Position numbers and translations under genes: made by a program. From Phaeobacter porticola (GTDB lineage: Bacteria > Pseudomonadota > Alphaproteobacteria > Rhodobacterales > Rhodobacteraceae): a DNA stretch of 64,000 nucleotides. A model generated the notes under the pieces. The model was given only the letters and a program-made list of their open reading frames with translations, was not told the DNA's origin and did no database searches. The DNA lies in assembly GCF_001888185.1 (NCBI RefSeq), contig NZ_CP016364.1, forward strand, positions 3,410,001 through 3,474,000, read 5' to 3'. Every line of letters begins with the position of its first letter. The stretch's first letter is position 1. This document shows positions 9,956 to 18,992 of the stretch, piece by piece.

Positions 9956-11433
9956 CAACAGTTAAGACCCCACAACTCCCCGCTGCCGAGGATTTCACCG
10001 ATGCAGCCGCCGCTGTTGAGCGGCTGGAGCTTCTCTACAAAAAGGCGACCCAGTTTCTCTGCGCAGAATTCGCCCGGATCATTGCAGAACCACCTGCGGA
10101 TGATGACCTTGCACGCGCGCATCGTCTCCGGGCCTTTTACCCGGAGATCCGCTTTACCACATCATCCTTTGCTCAGGTCGACAGTCGACTGAGCTATGGC
10201 CATGTTTCGGCTCCGGGCACATATGCCACCACGGTGACGCGTCCCGATCTGTTTCGCCACTACCTGACCCAGCAGATCGGCCTGTTGATCCGCAATCACG
10301 GCCAGCCAGTGACCATCACAGTGTCTGAAACACCAATTCCGGTGCATTTCGCAGTGGCTGCCGACCCCACACTGAGCGTGCCACAAGAAGGCGCCGCGGG
10401 CTTTACCCTGCGCGATGTCTTTGATGTGCCGGATCTGGCGACCACCAATGATGACATTGTGAACGGCACCTATCAGGCAATCGACAACACCGGGCCACTG
10501 GCCTTGTTCACGGCGCAGCGTGTCGACTACTCGCTGGCCCGGCTGGCGCATTATACCGCGACTGATCCCAGTCATTTTCAGAACCACGTGCTGTTTACCA
10601 ACTACCAGTTCTATGTGGCCGAATTCGAGGCCTATGCGCGCGCGCAGCTGGCGGATCCGGCATCTGGCTACTGCAGCTTTGTCAGCACCGGCGACCACGA
10701 GATCACCACGGCCGAGACCGACATCCCACCAACCACCAAAATGCCGCAGATGCCAACCTATCATCTGAAACGTGAAGACGGCAGCGGGATCACGCTGGTC
10801 AACATTGGCGTCGGCCCGTCCAATGCCAAGACCGCGACAGATCATATCGCGGTGCTGCGCCCCCACGCATGGTTGATGGTTGGCCATTGTGCCGGGCTGC
10901 GCAACACCCAGACGCTGGGCGATTTCGTGCTGGGGCACGGCTATCTGCGCGAGGATCACGTGTTGGATGACGACCTTCCGATCTGGACACCCATTCCGGC
11001 ACTTGCCGAAATTCAGGTGGCGCTGGAGGAGGCCGTCGCTGAGGTCACCGAGCTGGAAGGTTACGATCTGAAGCGGATCATGCGGACCGGCACTGTCGCC
11101 ACCATCGACAACCGCAACTGGGAGCTGCGTGACCAATCCGGCCCGGTTCAACGACTGTCTCAGTCGCGTGCCATTGCGCTGGATATGGAGAGTGCAACCA
11201 TCGCAGCCAATGGATATCGCTTCCGGGTGCCCTATGGCACGTTGCTCTGCGTGTCGGATAAACCCCTGCACGGAGAGCTGAAATTGCCGGGCATGGCCTC
11301 TGATTTCTATCGCACCCAGGTTGCGCGACATTTGCATATCGGGATAAAGGCGATGGAGCAGTTGCGTGACATGCCGTTGGAACGTTTGCACAGCCGTAAA
11401 CTGCGTTCCTTTGACGAAACAGCGTTTCTCTGA
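9952..11433 (+). CDS. amn: AMP nucleosidase
   Basis: A 493-residue protein that cleaves AMP to adenine and ribose-5-phosphate. It has the typical N-terminal AMP-nucleosidase domain and a C-terminal nucleoside-phosphorylase-like domain (VNIGVGPSNAKTATDHIAVLRP, and ALDMESATIAANGYRF with the ME segment used for ribose contact in the family). It is coupled to the preceding adenine deaminase gene by an ATGA overlap. Together they form a short route AMP to adenine to hypoxanthine, which could drain or recycle adenylate. No transcription terminator is visible before the HU gene 140 bases on, although an inverted repeat lies in that gap. Confidence 0.95.
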   Translation: MTTVKTPQLPAAEDFTDAAAAVERLELLYKKATQFLCAEFARIIAEPPADDDLARAHRLRAFYPEIRFTTSSFAQVDSRLSYGHVSAPGTYATTVTRPDLFRHYLTQQIGLLIRNHGQPVTITVSETPIPVHFAVAADPTLSVPQEGAAGFTLRDVFDVPDLATTNDDIVNGTYQAIDNTGPLALFTAQRVDYSLARLAHYTATDPSHFQNHVLFTNYQFYVAEFEAYARAQLADPASGYCSFVSTGDHEITTAETDIPPTTKMPQMPTYHLKREDGSGITLVNIGVGPSNAKTATDHIAVLRPHAWLMVGHCAGLRNTQTLGDFVLGHGYLREDHVLDDDLPIWTPIPALAEIQVALEEAVAEVTELEGYDLKRIMRTGTVATIDNRNWELRDQSGPVQRLSQSRAIALDMESATIAANGYRFRVPYGTLLCVSDKPLHGELKLPGMASDFYRTQVARHLHIGIKAMEQLRDMPLERLHSRKLRSFDETAFL

Positions 11434-11482
11434 GGGTGATTTTCCCCAATTTTTGCCAAAAACCCCTATTTTATTGAGGGAA

Positions 11483-11508
11483 TGCGAACACTATGCGTTG
11501 TGTTCGCA
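11483..11508. promoter_or_regulatory. 9-bp perfect inverted repeat upstream of the HU gene
   Basis: TGCGAACAC at 11483-11491 and GTGTTCGCA at 11500-11508 form a perfect inverted repeat with an 8-base spacer. The repeat lies 67 bases before the HU start and 50 bases after the amn stop. There is no T tract, so an operator or leader hairpin for the HU gene is more likely than a terminator. The binding factor is unknown. Confidence 0.4.
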
Positions 11509-11574
11509 CACTACATAACGCTAAAGTTACGCGATGAGGCCCCATAAATCGGGCAGTGACAAGGAGACCAAAGA

Positions 11575-11862
11575 ATGTCCAAACCAATGACCAAGACCCA
11601 GCTTGTTGCCGCTCTGGCTGAAGAAATGGGCAGCGATAAGAAGGCCGCGGGCGCAGCTCTTGACGCTGTTTGCGCACTGATCACCCGCGAAGTATCCGGC
11701 GGTGGCGCCGTGACTCTGCCGGGTGTTGGCAAAATCTATTGCCGCGAGCGTCCCGAGCGCGAAGTGCGCAACCCGGCGACCGGTGAAAAGTTCACCAAAG
11801 AAGCCGACAAAGTGGTCAAAATGACCATTGCCAAAGCGCTGAAAGACAGCGTGAACGGCTAA
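11575..11862 (+). CDS. hup: HU family DNA-binding protein
   Basis: A 95-residue histone-like protein of standard HU size. It starts with the MTKTQLVAALAEEMG helix, has the beta-arm region with GVGKIYCRERPEREVRNPATGE (proline and arginine residues that intercalate in DNA), and ends in a C-terminal helix. It bends and compacts DNA as a nucleoid protein. A ribosome site (AAGGAG at about 11560) precedes the ATG, and a strong intrinsic terminator follows at 11902, so the gene is a single-gene unit. The distal arm replaces the common RNP motif region with a slightly different NPATG sequence. Confidence 0.93.
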   Translation: MSKPMTKTQLVAALAEEMGSDKKAAGAALDAVCALITREVSGGGAVTLPGVGKIYCRERPEREVRNPATGEKFTKEADKVVKMTIAKALKDSVNG

Positions 11863-11901
11863 GGAATACAACGCGGGTCATACTGTGATGTGTCGCGTTT
11901 C

Positions 11902-11930
11902 GGGCCGCCTTCTGGGCGGCCCTTTTCTTT
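11902..11930 (+). terminator. intrinsic terminator of the HU gene
   Basis: GGGCCGCC (11902-11909) pairs with GGCGGCCC (11915-11922) around a 5-base loop and is followed by a TTTTCTTTT tract. This is a canonical rho-independent terminator 40 bases after the HU stop. Confidence 0.88.
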
Positions 11931-12068
11931 TGCATCCCTGCCTTGCCGATGAAAGGCCGCGGTTGCGCTGAGGTTCTGAAAAATCAGGTTCCCAGCGAAT
12001 GCTTGCCTTGCTAAACATATCGCGACCGCCCCAGATGGCGCGGCATCTGACCGTCAGGGGGGCACACC

Positions 12069-12950
12069 ATGGATTTGCGCGCATTGGCCATGGGCCTTGC
12101 CTTTGCTCTCATGTGGTCCTCGGCCTTTACCTCGGCGCGGATTATCGTACAGGACGCCTCGCCGCTGTATTCTTTGGCCTTTCGGTTTTTGATTTCGGGA
12201 CTGATCGGCGTCGCCGTCGCACGGTACCTGGGTCAGAGCTGGCGGCTAACACGCGGACAGTTGCGCGCCACAGTGGTGTTCGGGATCTGTCAGAACGCGC
12301 TCTATCTTGGCCTGAATTTCGTCGCAATGGAGAGCATCGAAGCCTCGCTGGCGGCGATCATCGCCTCGACCATGCCGATGCTTGTCGCCGTCGCGCTATG
12401 GATGTTTTACGGCGAAAAACTGCCCCCCCTTGGTATCGCCGGACTGTTGGCAGGCGTCGTCGGCGTCGCCCTGATCATGGGCACCCGCATCAGTGCCGGT
12501 GTGGATCTCTTCGGTGTAATGCTCTGCGGAATTGCGGTGGTCGCCCTGACACTGGCAACCTTGGCCCTGCGCGGCGCAACCTCTGGCGGCAATTATATGA
12601 TGGTGGTTGGCCTGCAAATGCTGGTCGGCTCCGCCGTACTGTTTGTCGTCGCGCCAATGGTCGAAACCTTTCGGCTGACCCCAAGCTGGCCGCTGGGGTT
12701 GGCGTTTGTCTACACCACCGTGGTACCCGGGCTGACCGCGACGTTTATCTGGGTGCTGCTGCTAAACCGGATCGGCGCCGTGCGGGCTGCAACCTTCCAT
12801 TTTCTCAACCCCGTTTTTGGGGTCGCGGTCGCCAGCCTGCTTCTGAGCGAGCAGTTGGGGCTTTTGGACGTTGTCGGCGTCGCCATTGTCACCATCGGTA
12901 TTCTGGCGGTTCAACTTGCGCGCCAATCGGCGCAAAGCAACGCCTCTTGA
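12069..12950 (+). CDS. DMT-superfamily (EamA) transporter
   Basis: A 293-residue integral membrane protein with about ten hydrophobic segments arranged as two five-helix EamA repeats. It starts MDLRALAMGLAFALMWSSAF, and the WSS/S-A-F segment in the first helix is typical of the drug/metabolite transporter family. The second repeat begins near residue 148. These carriers export amino acids, metabolites or toxic compounds, and the substrate is not predictable here. The gene stands alone, with 140 bases upstream and about 125 bases to msrB. Confidence 0.9.
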   Translation: MDLRALAMGLAFALMWSSAFTSARIIVQDASPLYSLAFRFLISGLIGVAVARYLGQSWRLTRGQLRATVVFGICQNALYLGLNFVAMESIEASLAAIIASTMPMLVAVALWMFYGEKLPPLGIAGLLAGVVGVALIMGTRISAGVDLFGVMLCGIAVVALTLATLALRGATSGGNYMMVVGLQMLVGSAVLFVVAPMVETFRLTPSWPLGLAFVYTTVVPGLTATFIWVLLLNRIGAVRAATFHFLNPVFGVAVASLLLSEQLGLLDVVGVAIVTIGILAVQLARQSAQSNAS

Positions 12951-13075
12951 TACCAATGGTTTTCCGCCGCCTGTACCGTTCCCGCACACACGCAATTGCG
13001 AGCCGTTGAAATACAGCTTTGCTTTTGCGCCCTGCGGCCCCATTTACAGCAGAATACAAAAGATCGGAGGACATG

Positions 13076-13525
13076 ATGCGCAGCTATTCCAAAGACCCCG
13101 ACGCCATTTCGGCCCTCTCGGAAGAAGAATACTACGTCACCCAGAAATCGGGCACCGAACGCCCCGGAACCGGCAAGCTGCTAGGCAATAAAGAGCCCGG
13201 CATCTACGTCGATATCGTATCGGGAGAACCTCTATTTGCGTCTTCAGACAAATACGAATCCGGCTGCGGGTGGCCCAGCTTTACCAAACCGATTGAAACC
13301 ACCTATGTGCAAGAGCTAGAGGACCGTACCCTGGGTATGATCCGCACCGAGGTCCGCTCGACCCATGGTGACAGTCATCTGGGCCATGTGTTCCCTGACG
13401 GGCCAGCGGATCGTGGCGGGCTGCGCTATTGCATCAATTCCGCCTCTCTGCGTTTCGTGCATCTGGACGATATGCGGGCCGAGGGATACGGCAACTATAT
13501 AGACCAAGTGGAGGATATACGATGA
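13076..13525 (+). CDS. msrB: peptide-methionine (R)-S-oxide reductase
   Basis: A 149-residue MsrB. The GCGWPSF motif lies at about residues 63-69, and the catalytic Cys is C119 in [11 protein letters not shown]. The enzyme reduces methionine-R-sulfoxide in oxidised proteins. The zinc-binding CxxC pairs seen in some MsrBs are absent. GGAGG at 13066-13070 fits the ATG at 13076 (5-base spacing) better than the ATG at 13073, and a longer frame from 13019 has no support. The stop overlaps the msrA start (ATGA), so both stereospecific reductases are made together. Confidence 0.93.
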   Translation: MRSYSKDPDAISALSEEEYYVTQKSGTERPGTGKLLGNKEPGIYVDIVSGEPLFASSDKYESGCGWPSFTKPIETTYVQELEDRTLGMIRTEVRSTHGDSHLGHVFPDGPADRGGLRYCINSASLRFVHLDDMRAEGYGNYIDQVEDIR

Positions 13526-14043
13526 GCAGCACGACAGAACGTGCCGTCCTGGCCGGTGGGTGTTTCTGGGGCATGCAAGACCTGATCCGCAAACGTCCCG
13601 GTATCATCAGCACCCGAGTCGGATATTCCGGCGGCGACGTGCCCAACGCAACCTACCAGAACCATGGCACCCACGCCGAGGCGATCGAGATCATTTTTGA
13701 CCAAAGTCAGACCAGCTATCGTGCGTTGCTGGAGTTTTTCTTTCAGATCCATGATCCGACCACCGTGAACCAGCAGGGCAACGATCTGGGAATGAGCTAT
13801 CGCTCTGCTATTTACTACGTGGACGAGCCCCAGAAACAGATCGCTGAAGACACTATTGCAGATGTCGATGCCTCAGGCCTGTGGCCCGGCAAAGTGATGA
13901 CAGAAGTCGAACCAGTGGGTGATTTCTGGGAAGCCGAGCCGGAGCATCAGGATTACCTGGAGCGGCAGCCTGGTGGCTATACCTGCCATTTTGCCCGCCC
14001 CGACTGGGTTCTGCCCCGCCGAAATGAAACCGCAGCCGAGTAA
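13522..14043 (+). CDS. msrA: peptide-methionine (S)-S-oxide reductase
   Basis: A 173-residue MsrA with the catalytic motif GGCFWG (Cys at residue 14) near the N-terminus and the family segments GYSGG and HAEAIEI. It reduces methionine-S-sulfoxide, complementing the preceding MsrB. Translation starts inside the msrB stop codon. A second Cys (GYTCHF) near the C-terminus could serve as the recycling cysteine. The gene ends about 30 bases before a bidirectional terminator hairpin that separates it from the convergent hydantoinase-like gene. Confidence 0.94.
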   Translation: MSSTTERAVLAGGCFWGMQDLIRKRPGIISTRVGYSGGDVPNATYQNHGTHAEAIEIIFDQSQTSYRALLEFFFQIHDPTTVNQQGNDLGMSYRSAIYYVDEPQKQIAEDTIADVDASGLWPGKVMTEVEPVGDFWEAEPEHQDYLERQPGGYTCHFARPDWVLPRRNETAAE

Positions 14044-14071
14044 GCAGGCCCGGCCGAACAAATATGACCTC

Positions 14072-14101
14072 AAACTGCCCCCGCCAACGCAGGGGCAGTT
14101 T
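14072..14101. terminator. bidirectional hairpin between msrA and the hydantoinase-like gene
   Basis: AAACTGCCCC (14072-14081) pairs with GGGGCAGTTT (14092-14101) around a 10-base loop, with T or A runs inside the stem ends. It lies between two convergent genes and could serve both directions. Confidence 0.65.
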
Positions 14102-14131
14102 CAGACATGCAGAGCCATTTGCACTGTTAAG

Positions 14132-16138
14132 TCATGTCGTGGCGATACGCGGGCGACCGCTTGCCTCCACCGTCAGGAACGCCTCCACAAAGACCTCCCT
14201 TGCCTCGACCTGTGCGGTCCGGATATTTCGCTCCACCTGGATAGAGATATCCTGCGCCCCGGCGGCCTCGGCGGCGGAACGGGCTTCACCGCGCAGCTGG
14301 GTTTCGAGCAAAGACAACGCCTCTTCTGAGGCCGCAAAATCCTGCGGACCGGCTTGCAGGTGGACACGGAACTTGCCCTCCTCAGGTGCGGTCACAGTGC
14401 CGCTGCGACGCATGATGATCCGTCCGACCACGGCACCGATAGCATTGGCCACGCCTGCATGTTCAGGCAGGATCATTCGGCAATTCAGCCGCTCGCCGAC
14501 GGCGGGATAGTAGCTGGGCGCCGAGGCCCCAAGACCGACAACATCAATGTTCAACCCCGACTGAAGGGCCACCAGACCCCGATGCCGGGACAGACCACGT
14601 TGCATCAGGACATGCCGCGCAAGCTGATCGGGCGGCAGGCCAAAGGGATTGGTCTCTTCGGCAAAAGCGGTCTCTAACAAGGTCAAAGCAGTCTGTTCTG
14701 TCAACTGATCAATGATCATTTGCGCCAGGCTGGCAGCATCAGCGGTCAGGCGATCACCTGACCCGACCCGACGTCGCGCAAAGAGGGTCAGAGCCTTGTC
14801 CGCCGCCTCGCGATCCCAAGCAGACAATCGCCCCAGGACATGACTTGCATCAGACGGCGTAACCCCGCAGATCTGCACCAGCCCCCGGTCCACCAGCCGC
14901 ATTAGGGCCCCCTGTTCAATACGTGTCCGCAGCACCGCGCCGACGGGATGCGTGGCCTCGCCAATACGCGCCAGCACCCGTGCCTCGCGATCCCCAAGGC
15001 CAACGGCAGACTGCCCGGCAACCGCACGCACAAATTGTCCATCATACTCGCCCACTGTCTGTGCGCGCAGCTGAGCATCCAAAGCTGCGTGCACCACGTC
15101 TGGTGCGGTCAGCGCCAGCAATGAAATCGGCAGCACACGACGCGGACCCAAACTGATGCCGCCAGCCATGCCGCTGGCGACCAAATGCACCTGACTATCG
15201 CCCCCCAGACCACTGGTACGCATGGCGACAGCCTCCACCATAGTGCGAAAGCCGCCAACCTCTGCCCCAGCAGGGTCGATCTTGGGCTTGCCGTTTTCGA
15301 TCAAGGCAACGTCAGTGGTGGTGCCGCCAATATCGCTGACCAGCGCCCGGTCGACGCCGGTCAGCCAACGCGCCCCGACGAGAGAAGCCGCCGGCCCGCT
15401 GAGAATGGTTTCAATTGGTCGTGCCCGCGCCTGGGTCGCCGACATCAGCGCCCCATCCCCGCGTACGACCATCATCTGTGCCGTTACGCCAAGCTCAACC
15501 AGGCAGGCCTCGGCTCGGCCAATCAACCGGTCAATCATGCCGATCAATCGCGCGTTCAGCACGGCGGTCAACGCCCGCTTCGGCCCATTGAGCCGCGCCG
15601 ACAATTGATGCGAACACGTGACAGGAACGCTGGTTTCACCGGCGATGATACGCGCAACCTCCAGCTCGTGAGCGGGATTTCGGGTGGCGAATTGCCCCGC
15701 AACAGCAAAGCCGCTGACATGCGCCCCCTGCTGTTTCAGAAAGGCGCGCAAGGCAGCGACATCCAGTGGCGCCGCCTCGCCTCCGGCATGGTTGTGACCA
15801 CCAGCAACAATCAGCGCAGGATCGCCCTTCAGCGCATCACGCAATCCATGGCGATCAACATCCGTCTGCGCAAAACCGATGTACACCAGGGCCACACGCC
15901 CACCCTGCCCCTCCACCAAAGCGTTGGTGGCAAGCGTGGTCGACAGTGCCGCCAGCGCAACATCACCGGGGGCAACATCGGCCTCTTTGAGTACGGCCGC
16001 AACGGCCTCAGCGACGCCAATGGCAAGATCCTGACGCGTGGTCAGTGCCTTGGCAGTTGCCAGCACCTCCTGTTCGTCACGGATCAACACCGCATCTGTA
16101 TAGGTTCCGCCCGTATCCACCCCCAGCAAAAGCGCCAT
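14132..16138 (-). CDS. hydantoinase/oxoprolinase family protein (HyuA-type)
   Basis: A 668-residue ASKHA-fold protein. It starts MALLLGVDTGGTYTDAVLI, the ATP-binding phosphate-1 motif of N-methylhydantoinase A/5-oxoprolinase, and has a second glycine-rich motif (VSDIGGTTTDVALIENG) typical of the central domain. Proteins of this type open hydantoin or oxoproline rings with ATP, usually with a HyuB partner. No HyuB gene is adjacent, so the substrate is open. The gene is flanked by a convergent msrA and by queG 67 bases upstream on the same strand. Confidence 0.88.
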   Translation of the reverse strand: MALLLGVDTGGTYTDAVLIRDEQEVLATAKALTTRQDLAIGVAEAVAAVLKEADVAPGDVALAALSTTLATNALVEGQGGRVALVYIGFAQTDVDRHGLRDALKGDPALIVAGGHNHAGGEAAPLDVAALRAFLKQQGAHVSGFAVAGQFATRNPAHELEVARIIAGETSVPVTCSHQLSARLNGPKRALTAVLNARLIGMIDRLIGRAEACLVELGVTAQMMVVRGDGALMSATQARARPIETILSGPAASLVGARWLTGVDRALVSDIGGTTTDVALIENGKPKIDPAGAEVGGFRTMVEAVAMRTSGLGGDSQVHLVASGMAGGISLGPRRVLPISLLALTAPDVVHAALDAQLRAQTVGEYDGQFVRAVAGQSAVGLGDREARVLARIGEATHPVGAVLRTRIEQGALMRLVDRGLVQICGVTPSDASHVLGRLSAWDREAADKALTLFARRRVGSGDRLTADAASLAQMIIDQLTEQTALTLLETAFAEETNPFGLPPDQLARHVLMQRGLSRHRGLVALQSGLNIDVVGLGASAPSYYPAVGERLNCRMILPEHAGVANAIGAVVGRIIMRRSGTVTAPEEGKFRVHLQAGPQDFAASEEALSLLETQLRGEARSAAEAAGAQDISIQVERNIRTAQVEAREVFVEAFLTVEASGRPRIATT

Positions 16139-16204
16139 CCGCTACCCTCCATTCGCATAGCCACCGGTTTAGCGTATGGAGGCGACCGGTCCATCCTGTT
16201 TGCG

Positions 16205-17257
16205 TCATATCAGGCGCTGTACAGCCCAGCGCGCGGCATCCGCCACAGTCGGGTCAGGATCCTCGATTAGGTTGCGGGCCGCAGGCAATAGATGTGGCAG
16301 GCCCGAATTGCCGATCGCATAGAGCACATTGCGTACAAACCGGTCCCGTCCAATCCGCTTGATCGGTGAGCCGGAGAACAATGCGCGAAACCCCGGATCG
16401 TCGAGGGCCGCCAGCTCAGAAAGCCGTGGCGCGTTGAATTCTGGCCGTGCCTCATAGCGGATATCGCTGGCAGCAACCGCAAATTTGTTCCAGGGACAGG
16501 CCGCCAGACAATCGTCGCATCCATAGATCCGATTCCCCAGCTTGGCGCGCAGTGCCTCGTCGATCGGGCCCCGATGTTCAATCGTAAGATATGAAATACA
16601 GCGTCGCGCATCCAGCTGATAGGGCGCAGGAAATGCATCTGTCGGACAGGCTGCCACACAAGATCTGCACGACCCGCAATGGTCCCGCTCGGCCTCATCA
16701 ACAGGCAGATCAAGTGTGGTGAAGACAGACCCGATAAAGGCCCAGTTGCCCCAATCCCGACTGACTAGATTTGTGTGTTTCCCCTGCCAGCCAAGTCCCG
16801 CGGCCTGCCCCAAAGGTTTCTCCGGCACCGGCGCTGTGTCCACAAACACCTTCACACCGGCAGTTTCACCGTCGCCCGCAGCCTCGGCAATCAGCCAGCG
16901 CGCCAACCGCTTCAAGCGCTTTTTGACGAGGTCATGGTAATCCTTGTTGCGCGCATAGACAGAAATCGCCGCACGATCTGCCTGTCCGATCACCTCCATC
17001 GGATCAACATCAGGTGTGTAGCTTTCGGCCAGCATGATCACGGATTTCGCCTCTGGCCACAGCTGGGCCGGGTCACCACGCCAATGAGAGCGTTCCTCCA
17101 TCCAGCCCATCTGCCCATGATACCCGGCCTCCAGAAACGCCTTCAGGCGGCCTGGCACCTCCGGCACGTCCCATGGGCGGCAGATCCGGCACGCCACAAA
17201 GCCTTCAGCGAGGGCCTGCGCAACCAACCTGTCCTTGATGCTGGAAATCTCGGTCAT
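16205..17257 (-). CDS. queG: epoxyqueuosine reductase
   Basis: A 350-residue cobalamin-dependent iron-sulfur enzyme that reduces epoxyqueuosine to queuosine in tRNA. The N-terminal domain ends before two ferredoxin-like [4Fe-4S] motifs, [12 protein letters not shown] and CDDCLAACP (second half of residues 180-270). The C-terminal region is a short HEAT-like repeat ([24 protein letters not shown]). The length and the order of domains fit QueG. The start at 17257 is the first ATG and has no competing downstream start. The next gene upstream is a glutathione transferase, separated by two GC-rich hairpins. Confidence 0.93.
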   Translation of the reverse strand: MTEISSIKDRLVAQALAEGFVACRICRPWDVPEVPGRLKAFLEAGYHGQMGWMEERSHWRGDPAQLWPEAKSVIMLAESYTPDVDPMEVIGQADRAAISVYARNKDYHDLVKKRLKRLARWLIAEAAGDGETAGVKVFVDTAPVPEKPLGQAAGLGWQGKHTNLVSRDWGNWAFIGSVFTTLDLPVDEAERDHCGSCRSCVAACPTDAFPAPYQLDARRCISYLTIEHRGPIDEALRAKLGNRIYGCDDCLAACPWNKFAVAASDIRYEARPEFNAPRLSELAALDDPGFRALFSGSPIKRIGRDRFVRNVLYAIGNSGLPHLLPAARNLIEDPDPTVADAARWAVQRLI

Positions 17258-17284
17258 CTGGCTAGAAATATCCTCGGGGGTGCA

Positions 17285-17322
17285 TTGCGCCCCAAGGGCG
17301 CAAGAGGGGGCAGACAGCCCCC
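17285..17322. repeat. paired GC-rich hairpins between queG and the GST gene
   Basis: TTGCGCCC (17285-17292) pairs with GGGCGCAA (17296-17303). Directly after, GGGGGC (17306-17311) pairs with GCCCCC (17317-17322). The unit lies after the stop of the minus-strand GST gene. It resembles GC-rich intergenic hairpin sequences I recall from roseobacter genomes, though I cannot count copies here. Confidence 0.45.
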
Positions 17323-17335
17323 TTACCCACGCCTA

Positions 17336-18001
17336 TCAGAAATCCAGGTCGGCGTAATGGGCCGGCGGGCTGAAACCGGGGATCTGATCGGCAAGGATCG
17401 AGCGAAAGGCCGGGCGCGATTTGATCTTGGCGTACCAATCCTTAACCACCGCCGAACGGTTCCAATCCACGTCCGAAATATAGTCCAGCGACGACAGATG
17501 AGCCGCGGCTGCGAAATCCGCCAATGTCATTTGATCGCCCGCCAACCAACGGCGGTGATCCAGCAGCCAGGCCAGATAGTCGAGGTGGTATTTGATTGCA
17601 CGGGCGCCCGCTTTGACGTTGCCGCTGTCAGGATAGCCCTGCCCTGTCACCTTTTTGTTCACCCGCTCATAGAGCAGTTTGGAGGTGACCTCATGGTGGA
17701 ATTTGTCGTCGAACCAACTGACCAGACGACGCACCTCATAACGGCCTTCGGGGTCGCTCGGGATCAGCGACGGGTCCGGGCGGGTTTCTTCCAGATATTC
17801 GCAGATCGCCGCGCTTTCGGCCATCAGCTTACCATCGAGACGGATTACCGGAACTTTAGCAGCAGGGTTGCGGCGCAGGAAATCCGCCTCTTGTTCCCAG
17901 TAACGCTCCTCAACCAGCTCAACCTCGATCCGCTTTTCGGCCAGAGACAGGCGCACTTTGCGACAAAAGGGGGAAAGGGGCACATGATAGAGGCGGGCCA
18001 T
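17336..18001 (-). CDS. glutathione S-transferase family protein
   Basis: A 221-residue two-domain protein. The thioredoxin-like N-terminus begins MARLYHVPLSPFCRKVRLSL, with a candidate catalytic Ser or Cys in SPFC and the glutathione-binding segment KVPVIRLDGKLMAES (about residues 52-66, cis-Pro followed by ES). An all-helical C-terminal domain follows, containing LAGDQMTLADFAAAAHLSS. The ATG at 18001 is chosen over an upstream in-frame start at 18046 because the fold begins there. It probably conjugates or reduces electrophiles with glutathione. The physiological substrate is not known. Confidence 0.9.
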   Translation of the reverse strand: MARLYHVPLSPFCRKVRLSLAEKRIEVELVEERYWEQEADFLRRNPAAKVPVIRLDGKLMAESAAICEYLEETRPDPSLIPSDPEGRYEVRRLVSWFDDKFHHEVTSKLLYERVNKKVTGQGYPDSGNVKAGARAIKYHLDYLAWLLDHRRWLAGDQMTLADFAAAAHLSSLDYISDVDWNRSAVVKDWYAKIKSRPAFRSILADQIPGFSPPAHYADLDF

Positions 18002-18067
18002 GGAACTGCGGGTCTCCTGTAGCAGATGGCTGGGGTCAGACAGCAATGCCCCGAAGCGACAGAAGTT

Positions 18068-18838
18068 TCAATCCTCGAAACAGGCCGCACGGCCATCTGC
18101 GCGAATGGTGGCCGCACCATCCATGATCTGGGCTGCCCGTTTGCGCATAAATGCGCTGGGTTTCGCAGCGGATCGCTCCTTGGGGTTGGGCAATACGGCC
18201 GCCAATAACGCTGATTGTCTGCGACTAAGCTCATCCGGGCCGATACCGAAATAATGTCGTGCGGCAGCTTCGGCGCCAAAAACACCTTCGCCCATTTCGG
18301 CAACATTCAGATAAACCTCAAGAATCCGTTTCTTCGTCCAGACAGCCTCAACCATCGGGGTCATCAGCGTTTCCAGTGCCTTGCGAAACCAACTGCGGCC
18401 CTGCCAGAGAAAGACATTCTTCACCACCTGCTGCGAAATAGTCGAGCCGCCGCGTTGACCACCGTCAGCGATTGCAGCGCGAATGGCCTGTGCATCCAGC
18501 CCCCAATGCTGGCAGAACCGGGCATCCTCTGCCGCGACAACCGACCGCCCCAGCGCCGGTGCGATATGTTCGATCGGCACCCACTCACGATCAACATCCC
18601 CAAGGCGGCGATATTCGGACCAGATCGTATGGGTGGTTGGCGGGTTGATCACCGAAAACAGAAGGATCGGCAGTAGGGTCACAACGAGAAAACCCAAAGC
18701 AGCCCGTCCCAACCAGCGCCGCAACAGGCGACGGGGCGAGAGCTTTGCGCGGACCTTGCCTTTCGCAGTTGCCTTGCTGCGGAGTTTGCCCTTGGTCGAG
18801 GATTTGCTTGCCCCGGATGATTTTTCTGCCTTCGCCAT
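18068..18838 (-). CDS. mtgA: monofunctional biosynthetic peptidoglycan transglycosylase
   Basis: A 256-residue GT51 enzyme that polymerises lipid II into glycan strands. The first 35 residues are Lys/Ser-rich and cytoplasmic, followed by one membrane anchor (FLVVTLLPILLFSVI, about residues 55-70). The catalytic domain carries the GT51 motifs SVVAAEDARFCQHWG (catalytic Glu), GGSTISQQ and ILEVYLNVAEMG. There is no transpeptidase domain, so it is MtgA rather than a class A penicillin-binding protein. It lies downstream of gltB on the same strand, separated from it by a terminator. Confidence 0.93.
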   Translation of the reverse strand: MAKAEKSSGASKSSTKGKLRSKATAKGKVRAKLSPRRLLRRWLGRAALGFLVVTLLPILLFSVINPPTTHTIWSEYRRLGDVDREWVPIEHIAPALGRSVVAAEDARFCQHWGLDAQAIRAAIADGGQRGGSTISQQVVKNVFLWQGRSWFRKALETLMTPMVEAVWTKKRILEVYLNVAEMGEGVFGAEAAARHYFGIGPDELSRRQSALLAAVLPNPKERSAAKPSAFMRKRAAQIMDGAATIRADGRAACFED

Positions 18839-18930
18839 AAGGTCTCTATACGGCAGAGATCAGGCTTGCTCCAACCGGGAAATCCCTTCGCCCGCAAGAG
18901 ATTGCCCAGCCGCGGTGTCCAGATGTGAAA

Positions 18931-18960
18931 AGGCCCCGACCACAGCAGCGGTCGGAGCCC
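18931..18960 (-). terminator. intrinsic terminator of gltDB
   Basis: Read on the minus strand, GGCTCCGACC and GGTCGGGGCC form a 10-bp stem (one G-U pair) with an 8-base loop, followed by TTTTC. It lies 30 bases after the gltB stop. Confidence 0.75.
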
Positions 18961-18992
18961 ATCCAAGGCACATGCAGAGGAGGTGGCGGGGC

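Noticed and set aside
10162-11391. A 409-codon minus-strand frame
   Set aside because: It lies entirely antisense to the AMP nucleosidase gene, with Gln/His/Arg-rich composition typical of shadow frames.
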